Shown here piece after piece: positions 24,716-31,573 of a stretch of 33,853 bases of DNA. Origin of the DNA: Bacilli bacterium (GTDB lineage Bacteria; Bacillota_I; Bacilli_A; RFN20; CAG-826); assembly GCA_024695105.1 (NCBI GenBank), contig JAILIV010000044.1:1-33853 (forward strand), given 5' to 3'. The translations under genes were made by a program, and so were the position numbers. Position 1 is the first letter of the stretch. Each line of letters starts with the position of its first letter. Under the pieces are notes generated by a model. The model saw only the letters and a program-made list of their open reading frames with translations. It ran no database searches and had not been told where the DNA came from.

Positions 24716-24985
24716 GCGCGTTCCCCTTTCGTGCCCGCATACTATAGCACGTATAAAAAATGCGATAACGCCCGATTTTTTGTCAATTTTTTATACAGCG
24801 TAAAAACTCCGTAACACAGATATATTTCCTTAAAGGAAAAAATAAGGGGCCAAAACACCGAAAAAGCACGGGAAAACGTGGCGCTCTCCCAACCAGCAGG
24901 ACGCAGCAAACGGAAAGAAACGCACTCATTCGCGAAGCAAAAATCGATTATTAACCTGCGTATTTGCGTTCTTATTCGAATTTAA
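24716..24985. other. intergenic region between tadA and the ABC operon
   Basis: 270 bases without a supported gene, AT-rich compared with its neighbours. It holds the putative promoter of the ABC gene, a perfect TTGACA (minus strand, 24781-24786) with no convincing partner -10, and an inverted repeat TTTCCTT-A-AAGGAAA (24825-24839). A weak hairpin CACG/CGTG (24867-24880) followed by five Ts on the minus strand may end the tadA transcript. No tRNA or riboswitch fold was recognised. Confidence 0.5.
24741..24768 (-). promoter_or_regulatory. putative promoter of the ABC-psuG operon
   Basis: On the minus strand TATAGT (24741-24746) is a good -10. A weak -35, TTATCG, lies 16 bases upstream (24763-24768). 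The predicted start near 24734 leaves a leader of about 19 bases that contains AAAGGGG. Confidence 0.4.
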
Positions 24986-25456
24986 TCAGGGTTTTATGCG
25001 CTTTTTATCGCGTTGAAAAGCAAAGAAGTCTTTGATCGTTTTGGAACACTCTTCCTCAAGCACATACCCTACGACGTTTTGGATTCCGTTATCTTTATCG
25101 AAAGCGTGGAAGGCAGATACAACCGCCCCCTCTTCTTCGTCCCTTGCGCCAAAGACCAAGCAAGATAGTCGAGACTGCCGAATCGCACCGGCGCACATGA
25201 GGCAAGGCTCTAACGTCACATAGAGAGTGCACCCTTCCAAGGTCCACCTTCCCAACACGCGTTCGGCCTCTTTGATCGCGTTGATTTCCGCATGGCCCGA
25301 AATGTCGTTTTGGCCTTCTCGGGTATTATGGCCTTTCGCGATTACCTCGCCCTGGCAAACAATAACGGCCCCGACGGGGACTTCGCCCATGGAAAAGGCG
25401 ACCTGCGCTTCTTCTAGCGCGGCACGCATAAAGATTTCGTCGGCGTTGGTACCCAT
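24986..25456 (-). CDS. tadA: tRNA(adenine34) deaminase TadA
   Basis: This zinc enzyme converts A34 to inosine at the wobble position of tRNA-Arg(ACG). The 156 residues match the family. The zinc ligands and the proton-shuttling glutamate are H55 and E57 (HAE) and C85 and C88 (PCLMC), within two residues of their places in E. coli TadA. The N-terminal FMRAALEEAQVAF and the EVPVGAVIV strand are typical. It lies 19 bases after the SRP RNA on the same strand and may share its promoter. The C-terminal tail is basic (RDKKRIKP). Confidence 0.96.
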   Translation of the reverse strand: MGTNADEIFMRAALEEAQVAFSMGEVPVGAVIVCQGEVIAKGHNTREGQNDISGHAEINAIKEAERVLGRWTLEGCTLYVTLEPCLMCAGAIRQSRLSCLVFGARDEEEGAVVSAFHAFDKDNGIQNVVGYVLEEECSKTIKDFFAFQRDKKRIKP

Positions 25457-25474
25457 GGCCTTAGTATGAAGAAA

Positions 25475-25556
25475 ACCACCGCACAGGGGAAGATACGTTA
25501 AGGCTGCTACGTTCCCGTCCTGACCTGGTTCCCTACCCGCTCCTCGCGATGGCGGG
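25475..25556 (-). ncRNA. ffs: signal recognition particle RNA, small bacterial type
   Basis: The conserved SRP core is present on the minus strand: ACCAGGTCAGG, a closing stem ACG/CGT around the GGAA tetraloop, then the AGCAGCC strand. Compared with the common UCC-GGAA-GGA apex, the closing pairs are swapped to ACG/CGU, keeping the pairing. The ends pair (CCGCC near 25551-25555 with GGTGG near 25476-25480), giving an RNA of about 80 bases like 4.5S RNA without an Alu domain. Ends are approximate. It binds Ffh and guides membrane proteins to FtsY. Confidence 0.92.
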
Positions 25557-25559
25557 GTT

Positions 25560-25592
25560 ATTATACCCTTCTATTTTTGGGAGTGCACTCCC
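25560..25592 (-). promoter_or_regulatory. SRP RNA promoter with palindrome at the -35 position
   Basis: A perfect TATAAT lies at 25560-25565 (minus strand), with a predicted start near 25553. No TTGACA-like box is seen. The -35 position is covered instead by the perfect 14-base palindrome GGGAGTGCACTCCC (25579-25592). No T-run follows it on either strand, so it is not a terminator and may be a protein site. Confidence 0.6.
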
Positions 25593-25604
25593 GCCTTAAA
25601 ATGG

Positions 25605-27380
25605 CTACCCTTCCTGTTCCGCGTATTGAAGTTGATACAGCTTGTAATAGTATCCGCGTTTCTTAAGAAGCGCCTGATGGCTGCCCTGCTCAAGGACTTC
25701 GCCGCTTTGAAGCACGATGATGTTGTCCGCGTGCTGAATGGTCGAAAGACGGTGGGCGACCACAAGCATGGTGCCGATGGTTTTGATCTTCTCCAAAGAG
25801 TCTTGGATCAAAAGCTCGGTCTCCGTGTCGATGTTCGCGGTTGCCTCGTCCAAAATGAGGATTTGGGGACGATGCAAAATCGTGCGAGCGAAAGACAGCA
25901 GTTGTCGCTGGCCAGCGGAGAAGTTTTCGCCACGTTCAAGCACCTCTTCTTCCAGTTTGTTGGGCAACCGCTCGATGAACGGAGTGGCATTGACGTAATC
26001 AGTCGCGGCGCGGATCTCCTCGTCGGTGAATTCGTCGTCATGAAGCGTGAGGTTCGTGCGAATCGATCCCGAGAAGAGGAAAACGTCTTGGAGCATTTGC
26101 CCCACCGCTTTCCTTAAGGAATCGATCTTGATGGTCGCGATGTCGATGTCGTCGATAAGGATTTGGCCCTTTTGGATCGCATAATTGCGCACGATCAAAC
26201 TAAGGATGGTCGTCTTACCCGCGCCGGTCGCGCCGACGAAGGCCGTCGTGGTCTTCGGCTCCACCACAAAGGAGACGTCTTTCAAAATCCAGTGCTCCCC
26301 TTCGTAAGCGAACCAGACGTTCTTGAATTCGATTTTCCCTTCGAAATGGTCAATCTCAATCGCGTCAGGCGGATCCACGACTTCAGGTTGGACTTCCAGC
26401 AAACTATAGAGTCGCTGGGCGGCCGTCACCGCACGGGAAATCTGATTCAGTTGGTCCGCGATGTTTTGGATGGGGTTAAAGAAGCGGGAAAGATAAAGGT
26501 AGAACGCCACGATCTCCGCCCCACTCAAAGCAATGCTTAAACCCACCCAGAACGTAACGGCGATGGATCCGTAATAAAGAAGGTTCAAGAAAGGGCGATA
26601 CAAGGCAAACGCGAGGACAACCTGGTAATTCGCCCGGCGAATATTTTGATTTTTCTCGTCGAATTCGCTCGATTTGCGTCTTTCTTGGTTGAAAATCTGC
26701 GTAATTCGCATGCCGGAGAGATTCTCGGACAAGAAGGCGTTCAAGTCGGAAATGTACTGCCGTTCCTTGTGGAAAATCCTCCGCACGATCTTGCCAAAGA
26801 AGAAGGAAGTCACGCCGGCGACAAGGGCGAAGATGAGGAGATATAGCGAAAGGCGGATCGAGATGAACATCATGATCCCAAGCACGCCAAACACCGTCAG
26901 AAGGTTCGAAATCAAATGGACCAAAACGGAGGTGAACAAATCCGATACGGCGGCGGTATAGTTGCACGCCCTGGTAACCAAAGAGCCGGTGGCCATTTGG
27001 TTAAACTGGTTCAACGACATGTTTTCGATATGCTCGAAAACCTCCATGCGCAGACCATAAACGATGCGTTGGCCCGCTTTTTGAAGCGTCATCGACTGCA
27101 GGTAAAGCACCCCTTGCTCGGCAAGGCCAAGCGCGGCATACCCCGCGACGATCCCTACCACCATCGACAGCGTTTGGGAGTTGGTCTCTTCCTGAAGCAC
27201 GCGAACCAATTGGCTGGTAAGCATCGGCAAGGCGATACCCGCACCAACGTAGAGGGCGATCAAAAGCAAAGAGAAGATGATCGCCCACTTCTCCTTGGCG
27301 ACGTAAGGACGGCTGTGGCGAAGGATTTCGCCCAAGCTCATCTTGCGGTCACCGCTAAGACGCTCTTTTTCGTCATCCAT
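25605..27380 (-). CDS. ABC exporter half-transporter, catalytically competent subunit
   Basis: A 591-residue type IV ABC exporter subunit with six membrane helices (about residues 30-320) and a C-terminal ATPase. Walker A GATGAGKT is at 383-390, the signature is FSAGQ at 487-491, and Walker B LILDEAT has the catalytic glutamate E512; the H-loop AHRLST is intact. It closely resembles the TM288/BmrD-type partner of heterodimeric multidrug exporters. I use the ATG at 27380, with AAGGAGG eight bases before it, over a GTG three codons earlier. It overlaps the partner gene by 8 bases, so the two are coupled. The substrate is unknown. Confidence 0.92.
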   Translation of the reverse strand: MDDEKERLSGDRKMSLGEILRHSRPYVAKEKWAIIFSLLLIALYVGAGIALPMLTSQLVRVLQEETNSQTLSMVVGIVAGYAALGLAEQGVLYLQSMTLQKAGQRIVYGLRMEVFEHIENMSLNQFNQMATGSLVTRACNYTAAVSDLFTSVLVHLISNLLTVFGVLGIMMFISIRLSLYLLIFALVAGVTSFFFGKIVRRIFHKERQYISDLNAFLSENLSGMRITQIFNQERRKSSEFDEKNQNIRRANYQVVLAFALYRPFLNLLYYGSIAVTFWVGLSIALSGAEIVAFYLYLSRFFNPIQNIADQLNQISRAVTAAQRLYSLLEVQPEVVDPPDAIEIDHFEGKIEFKNVWFAYEGEHWILKDVSFVVEPKTTTAFVGATGAGKTTILSLIVRNYAIQKGQILIDDIDIATIKIDSLRKAVGQMLQDVFLFSGSIRTNLTLHDDEFTDEEIRAATDYVNATPFIERLPNKLEEEVLERGENFSAGQRQLLSFARTILHRPQILILDEATANIDTETELLIQDSLEKIKTIGTMLVVAHRLSTIQHADNIIVLQSGEVLEQGSHQALLKKRGYYYKLYQLQYAEQEG

Positions 27381-29169
27381 TCGCTCCACCTCCTTCCACT
27401 TCTCGTTCTAGCTGTTGCAAATACACCATCTTCGCGTAGGCGGGGCAGGTCTTCACCAAATCGTGATGCGGCCCAAAGGCGATCGCCCTTCCTTCTTCGA
27501 TGACGAGGATTTTGTCCATTTGGGAAACGGAGGAAACGCGGGAAGCGATAAGAAGGGTCGTCTTCCCTGCGCGTTGACGCTTGATGTTGCCCAAGATGAT
27601 CTCTTCCGTCTTCACGTCGACGGCGGAAACGCAATCGTCCAATACCAAAACCGGCGCGTCCTTATAGAAGGCACGTGCAATCGAAACGCGTTGCTTTTGG
27701 CCTCCGGACAACGTCACGCCACGCTCCCCCAAAACAGTGTCATACCCCCTGGGGAAGGATTCGATGTTCTCTTTGACGTCGGCAAAAGAAGAAGCCTCCT
27801 CCACCTTGCCGTGGTCTACCGCGCCAGAAGAGAAAGAAATGTTGTTCTCGATCGTGTCGCTGAAAAGGAAGTTGTCTTGGGGCGCATAGGCAATGACTTC
27901 GCGCAGCGAAGGAATGTCGCATTCCATGATGTCGTGACCATCGACGAATAGTTGTCCCTTCTCCACGTTATACAAGCGGAAAAGCGCGTTGACGAACGCG
28001 GTTTTGCCCGACCCCACCTTGCCGACGATTCCGATATGCTCCCCCGGGGCGATATGAATGGAAATGTTCGACAAAGCCGGTGTGGTGCCATCTGGATAGA
28101 CGAAGGTGAAGTCCCGGAATTCGATGTCGCCTTTGGCGTTCTCCAGTTTCACGCCATCCAAAGGGTTCACCACGTCAAAAGGTGTATCCAAGAACGCGCT
28201 GATGCGCTTTAACGAGCCTTTCGCGCGCGAGCGCATAGAAATAATGTTACCTAAGGCGAACATGGGCCAAATAATCAAGTCCACGTACCCCACGAATTGC
28301 ATGAGTTCGCCGGCGGTAAGCTTCACTTCCTGGCCGAAGATGATGGAGGGGGTTCCCGTCGCGGTGGCGTAGACCATCCAGCCACCGACGCCCAAAAGCA
28401 TGGTCATGGCCAAGATGATGACGGATTCGATGACCACGTCGAACAAAACGTTTAACCGGGCATAACGGACGTTCACGTCCTGGTTCTTTCGGGCGATTTT
28501 GGAAAACGCGGCAATCTCTTTGGTTTGCTTTACGAACGACTTAATGACGCGGATGCCCGTGAAGTTCTCTTGGGCGAAATCGTAAAGTCGATCATATTCG
28601 GCCTGACGTTGCTCCCAGCGTTTGGTGAATAGCCGATCCCCGAACAATCCCCAGACGGCGATCAATAGGATCGGAATCATCAACAAGATGGTCAGCCAAG
28701 GGTTCAACCGCACCATGGACACGATGCAGGAAGCGGAAAGGAACAACGCGTCGACGATCATGACGGTGCCCCACCCGAAGAAGTCGCTCACTTCCTCGAT
28801 GTCGCTGGTGAACCAGTTCATGATGTTGCCGACTTTGGTGATGTGGTAATAAGAGGAGGAAAGTTTCTCCGCCTTGTCGAACATCTCCTTGCGAAGTCCC
28901 GCGGCAATGCCGGTGGAAGCACGGAAGATGGAGATGCGCCACACGAATCGGCCCGCGAACATGATGCCTGCGCAAAGCATGACATAGCCCACGATCTCCC
29001 CTAATTGAGCCAAATCGGCGATCAGTTCGTTGTTTTCGTCGATGATGCGACCCAAAAAACGGGGGATGAACGTTTGGGCGACGTCCACCACGATCAGCAT
29101 CACTACCCCAATTAGGAATAGCGCCCAGTACTTCTTGTAATATTTCGCCAAATATTTCCCAAAGAGCAT
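27373..29169 (-). CDS. ABC exporter half-transporter, degenerate-site subunit
   Basis: The partner of the downstream half-transporter, 598 residues from the ATG at 29169. Walker A GKVGSGKT (383-390), LSGGQ (487-491) and Walker B (507-512) fall at exactly the same residue numbers as in the partner. Walker B reads VLVLDDC: the catalytic glutamate is D512, and the switch histidine is S543 (ASRVSS). This marks the degenerate ATP site of a heterodimeric exporter, as in TM287 of TM287/288. A TTG start at 29226 would add 19 residues but lies inside the hairpin structure; the ATG is family-like at MLFGKYLAKYYKKYW, though it has no good Shine-Dalgarno. It comes after serS, from which it is separated by a structured element. 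Confidence 0.88.
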   Translation of the reverse strand: MLFGKYLAKYYKKYWALFLIGVVMLIVVDVAQTFIPRFLGRIIDENNELIADLAQLGEIVGYVMLCAGIMFAGRFVWRISIFRASTGIAAGLRKEMFDKAEKLSSSYYHITKVGNIMNWFTSDIEEVSDFFGWGTVMIVDALFLSASCIVSMVRLNPWLTILLMIPILLIAVWGLFGDRLFTKRWEQRQAEYDRLYDFAQENFTGIRVIKSFVKQTKEIAAFSKIARKNQDVNVRYARLNVLFDVVIESVIILAMTMLLGVGGWMVYATATGTPSIIFGQEVKLTAGELMQFVGYVDLIIWPMFALGNIISMRSRAKGSLKRISAFLDTPFDVVNPLDGVKLENAKGDIEFRDFTFVYPDGTTPALSNISIHIAPGEHIGIVGKVGSGKTAFVNALFRLYNVEKGQLFVDGHDIMECDIPSLREVIAYAPQDNFLFSDTIENNISFSSGAVDHGKVEEASSFADVKENIESFPRGYDTVLGERGVTLSGGQKQRVSIARAFYKDAPVLVLDDCVSAVDVKTEEIILGNIKRQRAGKTTLLIASRVSSVSQMDKILVIEEGRAIAFGPHHDLVKTCPAYAKMVYLQQLEREVEGGGANG

Positions 29170-29202
29170 AGGTCGAGGAATATCATGCCCTAACGCAAGA
29201 AA

Positions 29203-29268
29203 AAGACAACGAGTTTGCTTACACAATAAGCAAAGACGCGCAACTTTCGTGCGCGCCTTCGTTGTCTT
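29203..29268 (-). terminator. three-way-junction terminator or leader between serS and the exporter genes
   Basis: On the minus strand a perfect 10-base outer stem, AAGACAACGA (29259-29268) with TCGTTGTCTT (29203-29212), encloses two hairpins: CGCGCA/TGCGCG (29237-29255, 7-base loop) and TTTGCTTA/TAAGCAAA (29214-29234, 5-base loop). The outer stem runs straight into TTTCTT. It begins 11 bases after the serS stop. It probably ends the gyrA-serS transcript and may also act as a leader for the exporter genes. Confidence 0.65.
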
Positions 29269-29279
29269 ACCGGGTTTTC

Positions 29280-30560
29280 TTATTTTTTGATGGGATGGAT
29301 GGCCTCAAGGCCGCCCATCCATTTCCGGAGCACTTCGGGGATGCGGATGGAGCCGTCCTCCATCTGGCACTGTTCCACCAAAGCCGGGAAGATGCGGGAA
29401 GTCGCTAGACCCGAGCCGTTCAAGGTATGGCAGAAATGCATTTTGCCATCCGCGTCTTTGTAACGGCACATGCCACGGCGTGCTTGGTAATCCCTGGCGT
29501 TGGAGACCGAAGAGACTTCCTTGTAGATGCCCATGGACGGGATGTATACCTCGATGTCGTAGGTGCGGGCCATCGAATGGGAGCAGTCCCCCGCCGCAAG
29601 CTTGTCGACTTGGTAGGTTAAGCCAAGGCCTTCGACGAGCTTTTGGGCTTTGTGGTACATCTCCTCAAACGCGGCATCCGACCCTTCTTCGGTGGTGTAT
29701 TGGACCATTTCGACTTTGTTGAATTGGTATCCACGGATCATGCCACGCTCCTCGGTGCGGTAGCTTCCAGCCTCCTTGCGGTAGCACGGGGTATAGGCGA
29801 AATACTTTCGGGGCAACTCGCTTAAGGGCAATACCTCGTTGCGGTGTAAGTTCACAAGCGCGGTCTCCGCGGTGGGAAGGATGAACTTCCGGGGTTCCAA
29901 ACCCTCCAACCAGAACACGTCCTCCTCGAACTTAGGGAATTGGCCCGCCGTGTAGCCGGAGTCGTAGTTCAGGATGTGGGGAGGCAAGATCATCTCATAG
30001 CCATCGTTAAGGTGGGATTCGATGAAATAGTTGAGCAACGCCCACTCCAACCGCGCGCCAAGGTTGGTGTAAACCCAGGTGCCGGTGCCGGAGATCTTCG
30101 CCGCGCGTTTGTAGTCGATGAGGCCGCACATTTCGCAAAGGGTCACATGGTCCCGGGGCGTGAAGTCAAACTTCCGCTCCTCGCCGAAATGGTAAATCGG
30201 GGTATTGTTCTCTTTCCCGCCGGCGAGCAAGTCCTCATCGGGCATATTCGGAAGCACTTCCACCAAAGCCTTCAAGTCGGCCTCGATTTGGGCAAGCTCT
30301 TTTTCCCCGGCGGCGTTTTCCGCGGCCAAGGCTTTGACTTTGGCGAAAATTAAGGACACGTCCTCACCGTTTTTCTTGGCCTCGGGGACGGATTTGGAGA
30401 GACGGTTTTGCTCCGCCTTGTTGGCTTCGACTTTCTGGAGCAGCTCCACGCGCTTCTTGGAAAGGTCGATGACCGGTTGGGGATCGAAATCCCAAAGTTT
30501 CTTGGCCAATGCGGCCTTCACGTATTCGGGCTTTTCGAGGATGAGTTTGATGTCGATCAT
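29280..30560 (-). CDS. serS: seryl-tRNA synthetase
   Basis: Class II synthetase that charges tRNA-Ser and tRNA-Sec. The 426-residue product has the N-terminal antiparallel coiled coil (about 30-105, rich in K/E/A) that grips the long variable arm of tRNA-Ser. The class II core follows, with motif 2 (CYRKEAGSYRTEERGMIRGYQF) and motif 3 (TLNGSGLATSR). AGGAGAAAACCT precedes the ATG, and the start overlaps the glycosyltransferase stop by 4 bases. No T-box leader is possible at this start, because the upstream gene runs into it; serine-responsive control, common in Bacillota, would have to act at the operon promoter. Confidence 0.98.
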   Translation of the reverse strand: MIDIKLILEKPEYVKAALAKKLWDFDPQPVIDLSKKRVELLQKVEANKAEQNRLSKSVPEAKKNGEDVSLIFAKVKALAAENAAGEKELAQIEADLKALVEVLPNMPDEDLLAGGKENNTPIYHFGEERKFDFTPRDHVTLCEMCGLIDYKRAAKISGTGTWVYTNLGARLEWALLNYFIESHLNDGYEMILPPHILNYDSGYTAGQFPKFEEDVFWLEGLEPRKFILPTAETALVNLHRNEVLPLSELPRKYFAYTPCYRKEAGSYRTEERGMIRGYQFNKVEMVQYTTEEGSDAAFEEMYHKAQKLVEGLGLTYQVDKLAAGDCSHSMARTYDIEVYIPSMGIYKEVSSVSNARDYQARRGMCRYKDADGKMHFCHTLNGSGLATSRIFPALVEQCQMEDGSIRIPEVLRKWMGGLEAIHPIKK

Positions 30561-31561
30561 AGGTTTTCTCCTGAAACGAGTTCTTCGTAATAGGCTTTCA
30601 GCTTCCTTCCATAGGAAACCAGGTTATGGGCTTTCGCGATCGCGTAGGCCGAATCAATTGTGCTCTCCGCCGTTCCGGAATTCAACGAACTGAGGTAAGC
30701 CCCCATTTCGTCGGGGTAAGAGAAGAAGTAGCACGACTCATTCTCCACCAGAATCGGGTTGGGCCGCGCCGAGTTGAAGGCGACGACCTGCGTCTGGGAG
30801 GCAAAGGCTTCCAAGATGGCGATGGAGTCGGGTCGGACGGAGTCGTTTGAAATGTAAGCGATGGAGTTCATCAGCGCGCTGCGATAGACGTCGTCTTGGA
30901 CGATGTCCTTGAAGTGCAGATTGCTGGGCCGAGACAGGCGATGCGCGCGTTTTGCAAGGTTTAGCGGATCGAACCGTCCCTTCGCGCCAAAGAAGTAAAA
31001 CTCGAGGCTTGGGCAGGATTCTGCGACCTTTTTCACCATTTTGACGGTGTTTTTGTCGGTGTAAGAACCCGTCGCGACGACGATTTTCACATCATTTGGA
31101 ACGCGGAAGTACCGGCGGAAGATTTTGGCTTCGGACGCGGTTTTGGAGAAGCGGTTCATACGTACCGCAGGTTCCAATACGCGGATCTGGGAAGTGACGC
31201 CCTCGTGCTCCGCGAACGTCTTCATGCGCTCATCGGGGACGAGTACTAAGTCGGCTTCGTTGAGAAACGTGCGCGCCACTTTGTTGATGTGGATGTTCTT
31301 GTCGCCCGTGAGTAAGGCGACGTTGGGGTCGTCTTCGGCGTAGAAGGCGGACACCACCGTGGCCACGTCCTTATCCTTTTGCTGCCGGAGCAGCATGAGG
31401 TCAGAGGGCGAGATGAAATGGGCGATGCCCACACCGTCTTGGGGCGCGTCGACCCACGAGAGGTCCACGATTTCGCATGCGCCCTTGAGGGTTTTCCTTA
31501 ATCGGGTGCCCTCAAAGGCGTCTGCGGCATTGCGCGGTTTGTAGTGGATGAAGACCTTCAT
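30557..31561 (-). CDS. GT-B fold glycosyltransferase-like protein
   Basis: A 334-residue soluble protein with the GT-B (GT4-like) layout. An N-terminal Rossmann half begins MKVFIHYKPRN, a linker follows, then a C-terminal half with VKIVVATGSYTDKNTVKMV, LEFYFFGAKGRFDP and DSVRPDSIAILEAFASQTQVVAFNSARPNPIL. The last segment resembles the E-x7-E nucleotide-sugar motif: the first acidic residue is D and the second is E in ILEAF. The acceptor is unknown; such proteins in Bacillota often build glycolipids or capsule. An alternative TTG start at 31567 adds two residues. Neither start has a well-placed Shine-Dalgarno; the gyrA stop lies 12 bases before the ATG, so translational coupling is likely. Confidence 0.7.
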   Translation of the reverse strand: MKVFIHYKPRNAADAFEGTRLRKTLKGACEIVDLSWVDAPQDGVGIAHFISPSDLMLLRQQKDKDVATVVSAFYAEDDPNVALLTGDKNIHINKVARTFLNEADLVLVPDERMKTFAEHEGVTSQIRVLEPAVRMNRFSKTASEAKIFRRYFRVPNDVKIVVATGSYTDKNTVKMVKKVAESCPSLEFYFFGAKGRFDPLNLAKRAHRLSRPSNLHFKDIVQDDVYRSALMNSIAYISNDSVRPDSIAILEAFASQTQVVAFNSARPNPILVENESCYFFSYPDEMGAYLSSLNSGTAESTIDSAYAIAKAHNLVSYGRKLKAYYEELVSGENL

Positions 31562-31573
31562 GGCCAAAGCGGA

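Noticed and set aside
24781-24786. Perfect TTGACA as the -35 of the ABC operon
   Set aside because: The good -10 TATAGT is 34 bases away; hexamers at 16-18 bases match poorly.
25579-25592. GGGAGTGCACTCCC as a terminator of the exporter genes
   Set aside because: It has no loop and no T-run on either strand.
29170-29226. TTG start extending the first exporter subunit by 19 residues
   Set aside because: The added segment lies within the paired three-way junction and is not exporter-like; the ATG at 29169 puts all ATPase motifs in register with the partner.
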